Assembly (NCBI GenBank): GCA_022494885.1
Contig: JAGVSM010003014.1
Span: 26,736-90,735, forward strand
Length of the DNA: 64,000 nt
Reading direction: 5' to 3'
DNA from: Micrasema longulum
Taxonomy: Eukaryota; Arthropoda; Insecta; Trichoptera; Brachycentridae
The position numbers were made by a program, and so were the translations under genes. Shown here one piece after another: positions 53,901 to 57,344 of this stretch. The notes beneath the pieces are model-generated. The model was not told the DNA's origin and did no database searches. It worked only from the letters and a program-made list of their open reading frames with translations. Each line of letters begins with the position of its first letter. The stretch's first letter is position 1.

Positions 53901-56900
53901 ATATTGAAATAGCATATCCGGGACAAGTAATGTTTTTTTACATTGAAACAACGTGGGCTTTAGATTATTTTTTTCAACAAAAAAAAACATTTTTATGACG
54001 AAAGTGGACTTCGGTGTTTTACTCATGTATAAAATAGCTTATTGTGATAATTTTTTTTTAACCTAAAACGGCAAAAAGTGAACACCCGTGTTTTATCTTC
54101 AAACTTACAGATACACATATGAACACAACGTCATAAATGTGGGGTTTTATTAACTTATTGGTGGGTTTTGTCAAATATCAAAAAATTTTACATGAAACTT
54201 TAAAAGAATATACACGACCCTTGCGCGTCAAATATGATGGAAATGGTCTATCATTTCACTCTCCTCAGGAGATAACACTTTATATTCCTCGCCATACCAC
54301 ATTATTCATCAGAAATTCCTTCCCTGTTCAGGTTGCCAGACTTTGGAATGAGTCACTTCTTCGTATAAAAAATGCACTTTCTTTGGTCATTTTTAAGAAA
54401 CGCCTGAAATATAATTTCATATCCTTTGAACCCTAACCTTCTTTCATTTATTTGTTTAATACTTTTTTTATTCATAGATGCTCTTCCTGTCTTCTTCTAA
54501 ATCCAAATCCTACATTCCTTAAAATACAATGTGTATAGTATAACGAAACCATTTTTAACATTAGATTTATATGTACAAGCTGTCTCTGCCTACTAAAAAG
54601 CCGCTGTAATTCTATATACTCTACATATTCTAATTTATTTTTTTAGAATACAAATTTTTACCTATTTTTTTAAACATATTTTTAAACATGTACTTCAAGA
54701 TTTAGTAAATAAATAAAACATTTTTTATAAAGTACACTTAAAGCCAGTTGCAACAAAAGTAAATAATGTTTAAAATTAAATAATTGTTGCGTTTTTGTCA
54801 AAATGTGCGATATGAGTTGTTTTATGTTACGTTTTGATGCGAACCCTTTTGTCTATTTTAACGAAAACGAAAAATCTATTTGACTTTAAACTTTATTCAA
54901 CTAAACTTTTTTTCAACTCGCAAAGGGTACTTGCAAAGTTTTGCTTTTGACCTTATAAAACTCAGCCGAAATCAAGTGAGGGTTATCACTAGAGCCCGCC
55001 CAATGCACTGCAGATTGAACAAAACCTTGCTTGAATGAACCTTTCCGAAACTTCTAGATGTAGGTTCTGCAGTGCAGATGAGGAAACACCTAAACACATT
55101 CTATGTGAATGTGATGCTTTACATCATAAAAGGAGCCACATCCTCGGGGTACCACTGGTTACATTTGAAGATGTTAAAGAGCTCGTCCCCTATCTAATAG
55201 CCCGAAACTTTACGGATCTGGGCATATAGAGGAAGGTTTAGCAAAATGTAAACTCTCGCCTTCCACACAGTAGCCATGCTCTTTATAGACCTTGGCTTGG
55301 AAGGCGAGAAGTATTTACGGGGACCAGTCACAATATATATTCACAGGTCGCAGTGACGTCAGGAGCTTGCATAGCACTAACCCCTACCACTAAGAATAAG
55401 AACAAGGATATGCTACTTGTCCTTATTGATTTTATTTATCTCTTGTTATTGGTCAACATGTAGGTACACGTATTCGGTATTCTACCAGATATGGAAAATA
55501 TTTTCATTTTTATCTGTAAGTTCGCGATACTACTTTTTTGCGATTAGTTTACTAAATCAAAGTTATCTTCTCAAATAATTTATTCATGTCTATAAGAATT
55601 CCAGTCTTCAGTTGTGTAAAATAACGTGTCACTAATAATCCATTATGCAAAAGAGGCACTTCTGTTGGAGATGCTTCCGCGACCAGTGGCTGAGCAGCTG
55701 AAGAGGGGAAATAAAGTGGATCCAGAGAGCTTTGACTGTGTCACTATATACTTCAGTGACATAGTTGGATTTACTTCAATGTCTGCCGAGAGTACACCAC
55801 TGGAGGTATGTAAATATTAATTATTGGAAAATGAATATCACTTAAATTCGTAATTATGTTGTACAACATCACTTAATTAACGTTTTATGCCAACCCGTTT
55901 CCAAACACGACTGTTGCTTCGTCAAAACATGAAAACAAACTTGATCTAAATATAATTTTTAATCTTATCAAAGCTTGCGCATAAAATAATAAGGAAAATA
56001 AATTAAATTAAAACTAATCCTTCTCGTCTCCAGTCCTGAGACTATGAAACTTTGAAGTAATATACTCAAACAAATCGCACCTGAGGGATAATAATGGCAC
56101 AAAACATAATAATAATTATTATGGATAACTTATATAGCGCCATTTTCTTCACATAATACCTCAAGGGCGCTTTACAAAGTGATTATATAAAGATATAAAT
56201 TTAATTTAAACTTTTTAATTTAAGAAAAATAATGTACTTTGTCACCGCATGCTATATTTATGTGGCCTAATCACCAAAAATATTAATGTTTTGCTCTCAT
56301 AACCAAATCTATGAAATAATAGTGGCACAATGATCACTATGCTATTGTTATCTGTAAAAAAAATCATTTGAAATTGAAAATATAAGTAAATTACTATAAG
56401 TTGTGCCTTTGTTTTTGCTAACGAGTGTTATTTCAATAAAATCCGCGGGTGTGTGTAACTGCTCTCCTGTAAAAATGAGTTTTTTTCGTAGCTGGCTCAC
56501 TAATATTCCCAGAGTGCCAAATATTGCCCACAAATTTTCATTGAGTTCATTCCTGAAATTCAAACCTATTCGAAATTAAATTATCCTTTTCATGTCCATG
56601 TTCTCAGAAAACGAAGATATTAATAATGGTTTTAAATATCTTTGAAGCGGAAGATTACGTAGACTTTATTGTGAATTTTATGAAAATTCGTTTAAAACAA
56701 TAAAACCCAAAAACTAATATAATATATAAATAATTATACTTACGTTTATGACAACAGTGACTCTAAACAATTTATTTATTTTTCAATAAAGTTGTGATTT
56801 AATGTTATTTAATATTTGTATAAAACCACTTACTGACTTTTCAATGTCTACCGGTTTCGAGACGTACCCGTCTCTTTGTCAGGTCACCAATTTAACCAAC

Positions 56901-57338
56901 ATGCAAAACCCACTATACACCTTCACCATAGTTGTTGCACAAAAATATAAAACCAACACGATATACATTTTAACAAGCACATTCACTGATTAGGACGAAC
57001 ATGCACTGATTAGGTTATGAAAATATTTTATGTTGTGGGAGAAATAGTTGAAAAAAGACAGAAAAGTAACGTAGTAAAGTCGGTAAGTGAAATTGAGATT
57101 ATTGACTTTTCGACGTCGTATTAGCATAATGTTTGACTGGTAAAAATGCCAAGTCCTGGTAACAAATATGGCAAACTCAACTTGATATACACTGTGACCC
57201 CACACTTTTACATTTAGTCGATATCTTGTTTTTTTTCAGGTAGTGGATTTCCTTAACGACCTTTACACCTGCTTCGACTCCATAATAGAGAACTACGATG
57301 TGTACAAGGTGGAGACTATAGGAGATGCCTACATGGTG
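13562..57338 (+). CDS. Receptor guanylyl cyclase, partial gene (11 exons, both ends missing)
   Basis: Single-pass membrane receptor that converts GTP to cGMP. Eleven exons (listed separately) have GT/AG borders and matching phases and join to 1,506 nt, 502 codons, with no internal stop. Order: extracellular stub with PPCGF (about residues 19-23), transmembrane helix (about 35-56), kinase-homology domain (about 105-385), dimerisation helix (about 390-435), start of the cyclase domain (about 450-502). The family is certain: [17 protein letters not shown] and the [14 protein letters not shown] linker are hallmarks of natriuretic-peptide-receptor-type cyclases. Closest by eye are insect Gyc32E-like and sea-urchin speract-receptor cyclases; which paralogue it is cannot be settled here. 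About 450 N-terminal residues and roughly the last half of the cyclase domain are absent. Introns range from 0.5 to 10.5 kb and are full of transposons; no repeat interrupts an exon, so the gene is probably functional. Confidence 0.93.
14070..14122 (-). repeat. CTGAAGATG...GAAA hairpin motif
   Basis: Minus strand: tctgaagatgctcattagag followed by ggtgaaagcgccaattgctc. Same architecture (CTGA.GA, small stem, GAAA-like) as 22,091-22,130 and loosely as family A. Such motifs recur in animal interspersed repeats. Confidence 0.45.
14655..14848 (+). CDS. Guanylyl cyclase exon 2: transmembrane helix and juxtamembrane region
   Basis: Acceptor tttcag, donor gtaagttttt; enters after one codon base and leaves in phase 0. 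The exon encodes a glycine/leucine-rich hydrophobic run ([20 protein letters not shown], positions about 14,668-14,727) followed by basic [20 protein letters not shown] single helix followed by R-x-W-R-x-E-x-EL-x-x-x-LWK is the membrane anchor and stop-transfer seen in receptor guanylyl cyclases. The remaining ~27 residues ([17 protein letters not shown] at the end) form the hydrophilic link to the kinase-homology domain. Short reverse-strand open frames here are only shadows. Confidence 0.93.
15150..15300 (+). mobile_element. SINE type 1 relic
   Basis: Shares tttgaaatagaaccagaa and the ggtaaaaatcctgaa segment with 35,090-35,165 and keeps a tRNA-like ttgcctaccatgctta; the body is lost. Confidence 0.4.
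15305..15545 (+). repeat. Repeat family F
   Basis: Contains gtgatgtaacatcatgttac, aaaagactgtg and ggagacatactgtttaataa. The reverse complement of this ~230-bp unit is at 47,500-47,715 (ggtaacacgatgttacatca). Not recognised. Confidence 0.55.
15571..15906. mobile_element. Fold-back MITE
   Basis: About 335 bp in which the left half (ggtgtggggaccagacagtt...gggcgcgtaacacgtcattc...agtactcaaattcactctaa) is the imperfect inverse of the right half. Non-coding. Arms about 140 bp, centre near 15,735. No clear target duplication by eye. Confidence 0.8.
16000..18549. other. Intronic sequence without a recognised element
   Basis: Apart from a SINE B-box at 16,920 nothing is recognised; 17,600-18,120 is extremely A-rich. 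Confidence 0.5.
16915..16962 (-). mobile_element. tRNA-like SINE remnants
   Basis: Minus strand ccaggtttgattcctgccag is a B-box block of a SINE head. Similar single blocks are at 50,735-50,775 (minus) and 58,350-58,375 (plus). Confidence 0.35.
18550..19206 (+). mobile_element. RTE-like LINE 3' end with (TAG)n tail
   Basis: Encodes the C-terminal half of a reverse transcriptase: [36 protein letters not shown], then in another frame [14 protein letters not shown] and [14 protein letters not shown] with a C-terminal [19 protein letters not shown]. Two overlapping frames (18,556-18,912 and 18,852-19,187) show a frameshift around 18,850-18,910. The coding end is followed at once by a (TAG)n microsatellite (19,184-19,205), the usual simple-repeat end of RTE-type elements. 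5'-truncated and inactive. Confidence 0.85.
19184..19206. repeat. (TAG)n microsatellite, LINE tail
   Basis: Seven or so TAG units directly after the RTE-like coding end. Confidence 0.85.
19207..20264. other. Intronic, unassigned
   Basis: 19,262-19,460 is GC-richer with a C-rich block (19,400-19,415) but carries no recognised protein; the remainder is AT-rich. Confidence 0.4.
20265..20437 (-). mobile_element. tRNA-derived SINE (type 2)
   Basis: On the minus strand it starts tcgggttgtggtcctgtggc (A-box region), has ggttcgaatcccactctacc (B box), then a short body with caactcgttgaaaatggccc. Sister copies are at 12,815-12,975 and 47,795-47,960; all share about 165 bp. Confidence 0.8.
20445..20535 (+). 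repeat. Repeat family A, short diverged copy
   Basis: ccctgacgaagagacgggca and cgtctcgaaaccgatagaca, then aggtaggtggtcttata. It directly adjoins a type 2 SINE head. Confidence 0.65.
20600..21390 (+). mobile_element. Jockey-like LINE 3' end
   Basis: Frame 1 (20,657-20,974) encodes [40 protein letters not shown] and [14 protein letters not shown]. Frame 2 (20,940-21,221) encodes [30 protein letters not shown] and [11 protein letters not shown]. The overlap marks a frameshift near 20,950. The 3' UTR follows to about 21,385, ending AATGAATAAATATTTATGAATG-like. L-x-YA-x-VIWSP is the usual thumb signature of Jockey/CR1 LINEs. Confidence 0.82.
21395..22080. other. Intronic, unassigned block with balanced composition
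   Basis: 21,415-21,900 differs from its flanks in composition (gagggctctcccgcacgtga, cgcgcggaactacgtgat). It may be part of a DNA transposon or LTR, but no termini or coding were recognised. Confidence 0.3.
22091..22130 (-). repeat. TTGAAGATG...GCAAAAGCGC hairpin motif
   Basis: Minus strand: ttgaagatgcctacttcggc, then aaaagcgctcgttggtc; GCC-TACTTC-GGC forms the stem. Flanked by AT-rich repeat sequence about 500 bp before exon 3. Confidence 0.45.
22635..22814 (+). CDS. Guanylyl cyclase exon 3: start of kinase-homology domain
   Basis: Acceptor tttgcag, donor gtaagt; 180 nt, phase 0 at both ends. Encodes [19 protein letters not shown], then [20 protein letters not shown] and [11 protein letters not shown]. 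This is the N-lobe of the kinase-homology domain: IYKGR replaces a classical glycine-rich loop, and the lysine in LALKRV is equivalent to the ATP-contacting VAIK lysine. The wording [16 protein letters not shown] is close to that of insect and echinoderm receptor cyclases. The serine-rich stretch before it corresponds to the region phosphorylated in vertebrate NPRs; whether these serines are used here is inference. Confidence 0.95.
22950..23480 (-). mobile_element. RTE-like LINE fragment (degenerate)
   Basis: Minus-strand reading gives pieces such as [19 protein letters not shown] and [12 protein letters not shown] followed by an [13 protein letters not shown] stretch, resembling the C-terminal region of the 18.5-kb element. 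Many stops. The left end (22,960-23,030) is also similar to 45,215-45,335. Confidence 0.5.
23865..25645 (-). mobile_element. L2/CR1-like LINE, 5'-truncated and broken
   Basis: Read on the minus strand from 25,645 leftwards: RT start with [12 protein letters not shown] and NFRPI, then [40 protein letters not shown], catalytic [36 protein letters not shown], and the C-terminus with [17 protein letters not shown] and [11 protein letters not shown]. This order and wording are those of L2/CR1-type elements. It is dead: a frameshift near 25,340, an in-frame TAG at 24,733-24,735 and another shift near 24,270-24,305. The 3' UTR runs to about 23,865 and ends with a TAATAATAATTAT-type tail. Plus-strand open frames here are shadows. 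Confidence 0.88.
25670..25876. repeat. Fold-back repeat family B fragment
   Basis: caacagatgaaagaattgaa, gtagttcatgttacacagtg, aaaccagccaatgacaaatg and gcctagactttttt up to gtcgcaata, joined on the right to the inverted LINE tail at 25,876. Further short copies: 3,835-3,895, 8,990-9,080, 13,185-13,335, 29,325-29,465, 37,795-37,935, 42,345-42,420 and 42,790-42,835. Confidence 0.6.
25876..26400 (-). mobile_element. 3' UTR fragment of the same Jockey-like LINE, inverted
   Basis: Reverse-complement match to about 53,330-53,900, including the CATCGAATGA-type segment, the A-rich stretch, the gt-rich block (26,050-26,110) and the AAATAAAAT tail, which here is at the left end. Heavily 5'-truncated: only 3' UTR remains. 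Joined on the left to a fold-back family B copy. Confidence 0.75.
26492..26736. mobile_element. MITE with ~25-bp terminal inverted repeats
   Basis: Left end gggccccgattacaatggga, right end tcccattgcaatcggggccc; about 245 bp, AT-rich non-coding interior with a partly self-complementary centre. Target duplication not obvious. Confidence 0.75.
26740..27900. other. Intronic, no gene seen
   Basis: AT-rich; no repeat recognised apart from a LINE-tail-like end at 27,880-27,945. Confidence 0.45.
27905..28025 (-). mobile_element. LINE 3' tail
   Basis: Reads on the minus strand aaactgaacggtttgggtac, gaagaaatggccttaaggcaatatg, then (ATTTT)n-rich. The same tail occurs on the + strand at 8,876-8,990, where it ends TAAATAAATAA. 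Confidence 0.55.
28135..28445 (-). mobile_element. LINE C-terminal relic
   Basis: On the minus strand, 28,275-28,190 encodes [20 protein letters not shown] and [13 protein letters not shown] residues, an ORF2 ending like that at 8.0 kb but from a different family. No long frame survives. Confidence 0.55.
28495..28810. repeat. Fold-back repeat family B, clustered fragments
   Basis: At least two copies overlap: acagagatgaagaacatttt with gaaggtaatataaaagtcta at 28,500, the ctgcccatatttgaacatct interior at 28,605, and ttgcaacagagaggaaaaac with tgaggtcattggccagtta at 28,725-28,800. Confidence 0.6.
29466..30334. other. Intronic, no gene seen
   Basis: A-rich with TAAATAAATAAA near 29,705; LINE-tail-like debris only. 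Confidence 0.4.
30335..30900 (-). mobile_element. Jockey-like LINE C-terminal region
   Basis: Minus-strand frames 30,869-30,687 ([35 protein letters not shown]) and 30,671-30,408 ([40 protein letters not shown]) give the thumb and C-terminus of a Jockey/CR1-type ORF2. There is a break between them. The A-rich 3' end is on the left. Confidence 0.75.
30901..31874. other. Intronic, no gene seen
   Basis: Mixed AT-rich sequence with poly-T runs at 31,330 and 31,420; nothing recognised. Confidence 0.45.
31875..32185 (+). mobile_element. Second copy of the 20.6-kb LINE, 3' end only
   Basis: Close match to 21,090-21,385: [18 protein letters not shown] bases, the stop, then the same 3' UTR (gatcttgtcttggggtagtaa, ggactgcataagt) ending in AATAAATAAGTAAATAAT. 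Severely 5'-truncated. Confidence 0.8.
32225..32665. repeat. Fold-back repeat family B, long copy
   Basis: Left arm ttgcaacagagagggaaaac...gaagtctaggcattta; right arm taaatgcctagacttccata...ctctctgttgcaataa. The interior includes aaaggtttcagctcattta, atcaacagatgg and ggcagaatggtgaatgtta. The first ~20 bp of the left flank also occurs at 40,561 and 6,260 (ccctagggag). Confidence 0.7.
32711..32955. mobile_element. Fold-back MITE (near-perfect hairpin)
   Basis: 245 bp, GC-richer than its flanks. Left aagctagggtttcctaggac...gcccg is mirrored by right cgggc...gtcctaggaaaccctagctt, and complementarity continues almost to the centre (acggtgttatcaacaccatt, near 32,835). Directly adjoins a minus-strand LINE fragment. 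Confidence 0.85.
32956..33205 (-). mobile_element. Jockey-like LINE fragment abutted by a MITE
   Basis: Minus-strand reading gives [20 protein letters not shown], then [20 protein letters not shown] and [11 protein letters not shown], at which point the fold-back MITE at 32,711-32,955 begins. Ends just upstream of exon 4. Confidence 0.65.
33324..33428 (+). CDS. Guanylyl cyclase exon 4: kinase-homology core
   Basis: Acceptor ttttcacag, donor gtaaat; 105 nt, 35 codons, phase 0 to 0. Encodes [20 protein letters not shown] followed by [21 protein letters not shown] is one of the most conserved stretches of receptor guanylyl cyclases, covering strands beta4-beta5 and the hinge of the kinase fold. 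It lies 10.5 kb from the previous exon, the longest complete intron in the window, and only 499 bp from the next. Confidence 0.96.
33928..33999 (+). CDS. Guanylyl cyclase exon 5: kinase-homology alpha-D/E region
   Basis: Acceptor tttcacag, donor gtgagt; a 72-nt micro-exon, phase 0 to 0, too short to stand out as an open frame. Encodes [20 protein letters not shown] and then DIIR, which continues RGSLK of the previous exon exactly as in the family (RGSL-K/Q-DILE-N-E...LD-x-MF-x-x-S...DI). The next exon starts GMNYLHES, so the join DIIR-GMNYLH is canonical. Confidence 0.95.
34006..35079. other. Intronic, unassigned
   Basis: 34,360-34,980 holds two minus-strand frames of 60-85 codons without family resemblance; 34,685-34,745 (accttgtatattataagcaa) resembles 48,130-48,190, so it is probably repeat debris. 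Confidence 0.35.
35080..35365 (+). mobile_element. tRNA-derived SINE (type 1), diverged copy
   Basis: tgaggtcctgatttcgattcc is the B-box region; ctcctggactagcac and gtgatgcagtgccctatgaac match the body of the 8.56-kb copy. The preceding 85 bp (ctgggtttgaaatagaaccagaa) is also present at 15,165-15,240. Confidence 0.6.
35370..36456. other. Intronic, no gene seen
   Basis: AT-rich, long T run at 35,845-35,862. Confidence 0.45.
36457..36482. repeat. (TTC)n microsatellite, LINE tail
   Basis: Tail of the minus-strand LINE ending at 36,480. Confidence 0.8.
36457..37120 (-). mobile_element. RTE/R1-like LINE 3' end with (GAA)n tail
   Basis: On the minus strand the last frame (36,695-36,480) encodes [40 protein letters not shown] and ends NLLRGEEP, followed immediately by (GAA)n (seen as TTC repeats at 36,457-36,482). 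Upstream (36,700-37,110) degenerate pieces include YKYLG- and VIRKKPP-like residues in shifting frames. Non-functional relic. Confidence 0.7.
37205..37655 (-). mobile_element. LINE C-terminal region
   Basis: The 116-codon frame encodes [20 protein letters not shown] and [20 protein letters not shown]; upstream on the minus strand [15 protein letters not shown] residues precede it. This is the part after the RT domain of a Jockey/CR1-like ORF2. A different LINE fragment joins at about 37,655. Confidence 0.65.
37655..37800 (-). mobile_element. LINE reverse-transcriptase core fragment
   Basis: On the minus strand: [20 protein letters not shown] and [18 protein letters not shown], the YADD catalytic box of an RTE/R1-like RT. 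Only about 145 bp, joined to unrelated sequence on both sides; the + frame of 91 codons is a shadow. Confidence 0.7.
37940..38680. other. Intronic, no gene seen
   Basis: AT-rich; nothing recognised. Confidence 0.45.
38685..38868 (-). mobile_element. tRNA-derived SINE (type 3)
   Basis: On the minus strand the head tcctccgtggtgtagtggtc and ggttccgggttcgattcccg form clear A and B boxes, followed by a ~100-bp body and a (GAAAT)n-like tail at 38,685-38,700. The acceptor stem does not pair, so this is a SINE and not a tRNA gene. A second head is at 4,290-4,350. Confidence 0.75.
39085..39720 (+). mobile_element. RTE-like LINE fragment
   Basis: Begins with a [23 protein letters not shown] segment; the main frame (39,256-39,585) encodes [31 protein letters not shown] and [18 protein letters not shown], then [13 protein letters not shown]-x-E-x-W...KCLRRIL-x-I-x-W...WLGHVLRM is the standard RT C-terminal signature of these LINEs. 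Stops and frameshifts on both sides; ends at an A/G-rich stretch near 39,720. Confidence 0.75.
39725..40590. other. Intronic, no gene seen
   Basis: Start of the stretch may be the end of the adjacent LINE; the rest is AT-rich. Confidence 0.4.
40598..40783. repeat. Fold-back repeat family B, compact hairpin copy
   Basis: Arms of about 55 bp are near-perfect inverted repeats (catattacaacagaaatgaag...gaagtctag against ctagacttc...ttgtaatatg) around a 75-bp centre with ccacttaaaccagccaatga. Both ends are TTAA, which would suit a piggyBac-like target duplication but is also part of the palindrome. Many broken copies in the window. Confidence 0.75.
41017..41109. repeat. 93-bp near-perfect palindrome (46-bp arms, 1-nt spacer)
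   Basis: Left arm 41,017-41,062 begins aaacttataattagaaatca and ends ctactgaacaa; right arm 41,064-41,109 is its exact reverse complement by eye; the spacer is a single C at 41,063. No coding content. Lies in the intron between exons 5 and 6. Confidence 0.9.
41110..41999. other. Intronic, unassigned
   Basis: AT-rich; 41,190-41,470 has the look of a minus-strand LINE relic but no motif survives. Confidence 0.35.
42000..42275 (+). mobile_element. L2/CR1-like LINE 3' end
   Basis: Encodes the same C-terminus as the 24-kb element (ALPAEMRN...[15 protein letters not shown] with one frame break), followed by the same 3' UTR with gtaaagcgctcttcag and an ATAATAATAAT end. Confidence 0.75.
43335..43735. 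repeat. Fold-back repeat family B fragments immediately upstream of exon 6
   Basis: tggctggtttaactagccac, ttgcctatgtttgaacatcg, ttaggcaacgcctgaataca, then aaaccagtcaattacatttc and ccctgtaaaagc ending about 20 bp before the exon 6 acceptor. The repeat therefore supplies part of the intron's 3' end. Confidence 0.6.
43753..43924 (+). CDS. Guanylyl cyclase exon 6: pseudo-catalytic loop and DFG
   Basis: Acceptor ttttccag, donor gtaagg; 172 nt, phase 0 in, one base left over. Encodes [20 protein letters not shown] and [19 protein letters not shown]. The active-kinase motif HRDLKxxN reads HGSLQSSN, so the catalytic aspartate is missing: a pseudokinase, as in all receptor cyclases. The metal-binding DFG is kept (mammalian NPRs have DYG). 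The following acidic, low-complexity stretch EGEES-like region (about 43,870-43,918) replaces the activation loop. A minus-strand open frame over the same bases is a shadow. Confidence 0.96.
43990..45200. other. Intronic, unassigned
   Basis: AT-rich; a 110-codon + frame at 44,456-44,788 has no recognised domain, and the minus strand is reminiscent of LINE debris. Confidence 0.35.
45205..45335 (+). mobile_element. RTE-like LINE fragment
   Basis: Short relic encoding [32 protein letters not shown] residues; related to the 18.5-kb RTE-like tail and to 22,960-23,030 reversed. It lies about 80 bp upstream of exon 7. Confidence 0.55.
45414..45606 (+). CDS. Guanylyl cyclase exon 7: APE motif and C-lobe (GC-rich exon)
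   Basis: Acceptor tttttag, donor gtaagg; 193 nt, takes two bases to finish a glycine codon and leaves AG, completed to arginine by exon 8. Encodes [20 protein letters not shown] then [20 protein letters not shown] and [19 protein letters not shown] and D-V-YSFG are the conserved kinase C-lobe motifs. The exon is strikingly GC-rich (roughly two thirds G+C by eye) while its introns and sister exons are AT-rich. A + frame reading across the acceptor in another phase is spurious. Confidence 0.95.
45665..46160. repeat. Fold-back repeat family A, second copy
   Basis: Left terminus 45,675-45,745 and right arm 45,935-46,150 match the 3.4-3.8-kb copy (gcattaactttgtggt on the left; cctgacgaagagacgggtac and accggttgacat on the right), with an unrelated segment between. 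Lies in the intron between exons 7 and 8. Confidence 0.7.
46185..46505 (+). mobile_element. tRNA-like SINE candidate (type 4)
   Basis: Unusually GC-balanced 320 bp containing tagcggaatcggttacgcgg (A-box-like) and gcgggttcggtgtctga (B-box-like). It immediately follows a family A repeat. No second copy was seen. Confidence 0.4.
46555..46880. repeat. Repeat family E, uninterrupted copy
   Basis: Matches 51,125-51,305 (gagtcacattgaacga, accaaatgagataat) and then 53,901-54,060 (atagcgtatttgggac-like, acattaaaacaa-like). Shows the empty site of the nested LINE. Family not recognised; non-coding. Confidence 0.65.
47500..47715 (-). repeat. Repeat family F, inverted copy
   Basis: Reverse-complement partner of 15,305-15,545; 80 bp before a type 2 SINE. 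Confidence 0.55.
47795..47962 (+). mobile_element. tRNA-derived SINE (type 2)
   Basis: gaatcgggttgtggtcctgt, B box ggtttgaatcccac, then caactcgttgaaaatggccc and an AT-rich end. The only + strand copy of the three. Confidence 0.8.
47965..50175. other. Intronic, no gene seen
   Basis: AT-rich. No repeat recognised except weak similarity of 48,110-48,190 to 34,685-34,745. Confidence 0.45.
50180..50314 (+). CDS. Guanylyl cyclase exon 8: end of kinase-homology domain
   Basis: Acceptor ttttacag, donor gtaaga; 135 nt. Its first A completes AGA and its last AT is completed by the next exon to ATG. Encodes [20 protein letters not shown] then [20 protein letters not shown] and PLRKG. CW-x-E-x-PEDRP-F is the conserved alpha-H/I signature that closes the kinase fold. 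The apparent stop just after GM in the genomic reading is inside the intron. Confidence 0.95.
50555..50690 (+). mobile_element. I/R1-like LINE 3' UTR fragment
   Basis: Shares gcagtgatgtcaagagcttg and gcactaatccccgtt with 55,340-55,390. No coding sequence. Lies in the 664-bp intron between exons 8 and 9. Confidence 0.5.
50979..51091 (+). CDS. Guanylyl cyclase exon 9: dimerisation/signalling helix
   Basis: Acceptor tttttcgtag, donor gtacta (a weaker donor than the others); 113 nt. Completes methionine and encodes [20 protein letters not shown] and [17 protein letters not shown]. This is the coiled-coil helix between kinase-homology and cyclase domains that dimerises the receptor and transmits activation; NIFDNM...MEKYA-x-NLE-x-LV-x-ERT is nearly invariant in the family. 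It ends with one G that the next exon completes to glutamate. Confidence 0.94.
51125..51305. repeat. Repeat family E, left half (split by LINE)
   Basis: Left part of the older repeat; its right part resumes at 53,901-54,120 after the inserted Jockey-like LINE. Confidence 0.65.
51306..53907 (+). mobile_element. Jockey-like LINE, 5'-truncated, nested in an older repeat
   Basis: Encodes the part of ORF2 after the endonuclease: [20 protein letters not shown] linker, RT fingers ([16 protein letters not shown]), then [18 protein letters not shown] and catalytic YADDMKVY, the thumb ([18 protein letters not shown]) and the C-terminal region to about 53,116. It is inactive: a TGA at 51,899-51,901, stops and a shift around 52,045-52,150, and another break near 52,725-52,820. 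The 3' UTR continues to an (AAAT)n tail at about 53,872-53,903. ATATTGA occurs at 51,299-51,305 and again at 53,901-53,907, a fitting 7-bp target-site duplication, and the flanks together resemble one uninterrupted copy at 46,555-46,880. Lies in the intron between exons 9 and 10. Confidence 0.88.
53872..53903. repeat. (AAAT)n tail of the nested LINE
   Basis: Eight or so AAAT units ending at the second copy of the target-site duplication. Confidence 0.85.
54137..54720 (+). mobile_element. LINE C-terminus and 3' UTR
   Basis: A frame of 99 codons contains [20 protein letters not shown] then [12 protein letters not shown] and FKKRLKYNF, a Jockey/CR1-like ORF2 end, followed by about 280 bp of 3' UTR ending TAAATAAATAAAACA. 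It lies directly downstream of the older repeat that the 51.3-kb LINE invaded. Confidence 0.7.
54955..55420 (+). mobile_element. I/R1-like LINE C-terminal CCHC-type region and 3' UTR
   Basis: [20 protein letters not shown] lies in one frame and [20 protein letters not shown] then [13 protein letters not shown] in the next, a one-base break near 55,035. CRFC...EET-x-H-x-LC-x-C is the zinc-binding segment after the RNase H of such LINEs. The 3' UTR to about 55,400 includes gtcacaata and tcgcagtgacgtcaggagctt; a related UTR fragment is at 50,555-50,680. Confidence 0.65.
55654..55805 (+). CDS. Guanylyl cyclase exon 10: start of cyclase catalytic domain
   Basis: Acceptor tgcaaaag (purine-rich, weak polypyrimidine tract), donor gtatgt; 152 nt, two bases plus 50 codons. 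Encodes [20 protein letters not shown], then [20 protein letters not shown] and ESTPLE. FSDIVGF carries the first metal-binding aspartate of class III cyclases. [15 protein letters not shown] ends the signalling helix. The acceptor was fixed by the need to complete glutamate (G+AG) before ALLLEM; an alternative two bases further right would break the frame. Confidence 0.95.
56105..56240 (-). mobile_element. L2/CR1-like LINE 3' UTR fragment
   Basis: About 135 bp nearly identical to 23,870-23,990 (cgccattttc, aagggcgctttacaaagt, and aagaaaaataatgtactt near its end), oriented so the element runs right to left. No coding part is left. A weaker copy of the same tail lies at 13,080-13,140. Confidence 0.7.
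56800..57080 (-). repeat. Repeat family A, single arm
   Basis: Carries tctaccggtttcgagacgta and cgtctctttgtcagg on +, that is, the motif on the minus strand, with the ccaacatgcaaaacccacta and catgcactgattagg internal segments. Confidence 0.7.
57240..57338 (+). CDS. Guanylyl cyclase exon 11: cyclase core, guanine-selecting Glu and second metal Asp
   Basis: Acceptor ttttttttcag, donor gtaagt; 99 nt, phase 0 to 0. Encodes [20 protein letters not shown] and [13 protein letters not shown]. The glutamate of KVETIGD is the guanine-selecting residue of guanylyl cyclases (lysine in adenylyl cyclases), and the aspartate of GDAYM is the second metal ligand, so both key residues seen so far are intact. 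The domain should continue with the base-recognising cysteine and the CLFGDTVNTASRM-type block, which I do not find in the remaining 6.6 kb. Confidence 0.96.
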
Positions 57339-57344
57339 GTAAGT

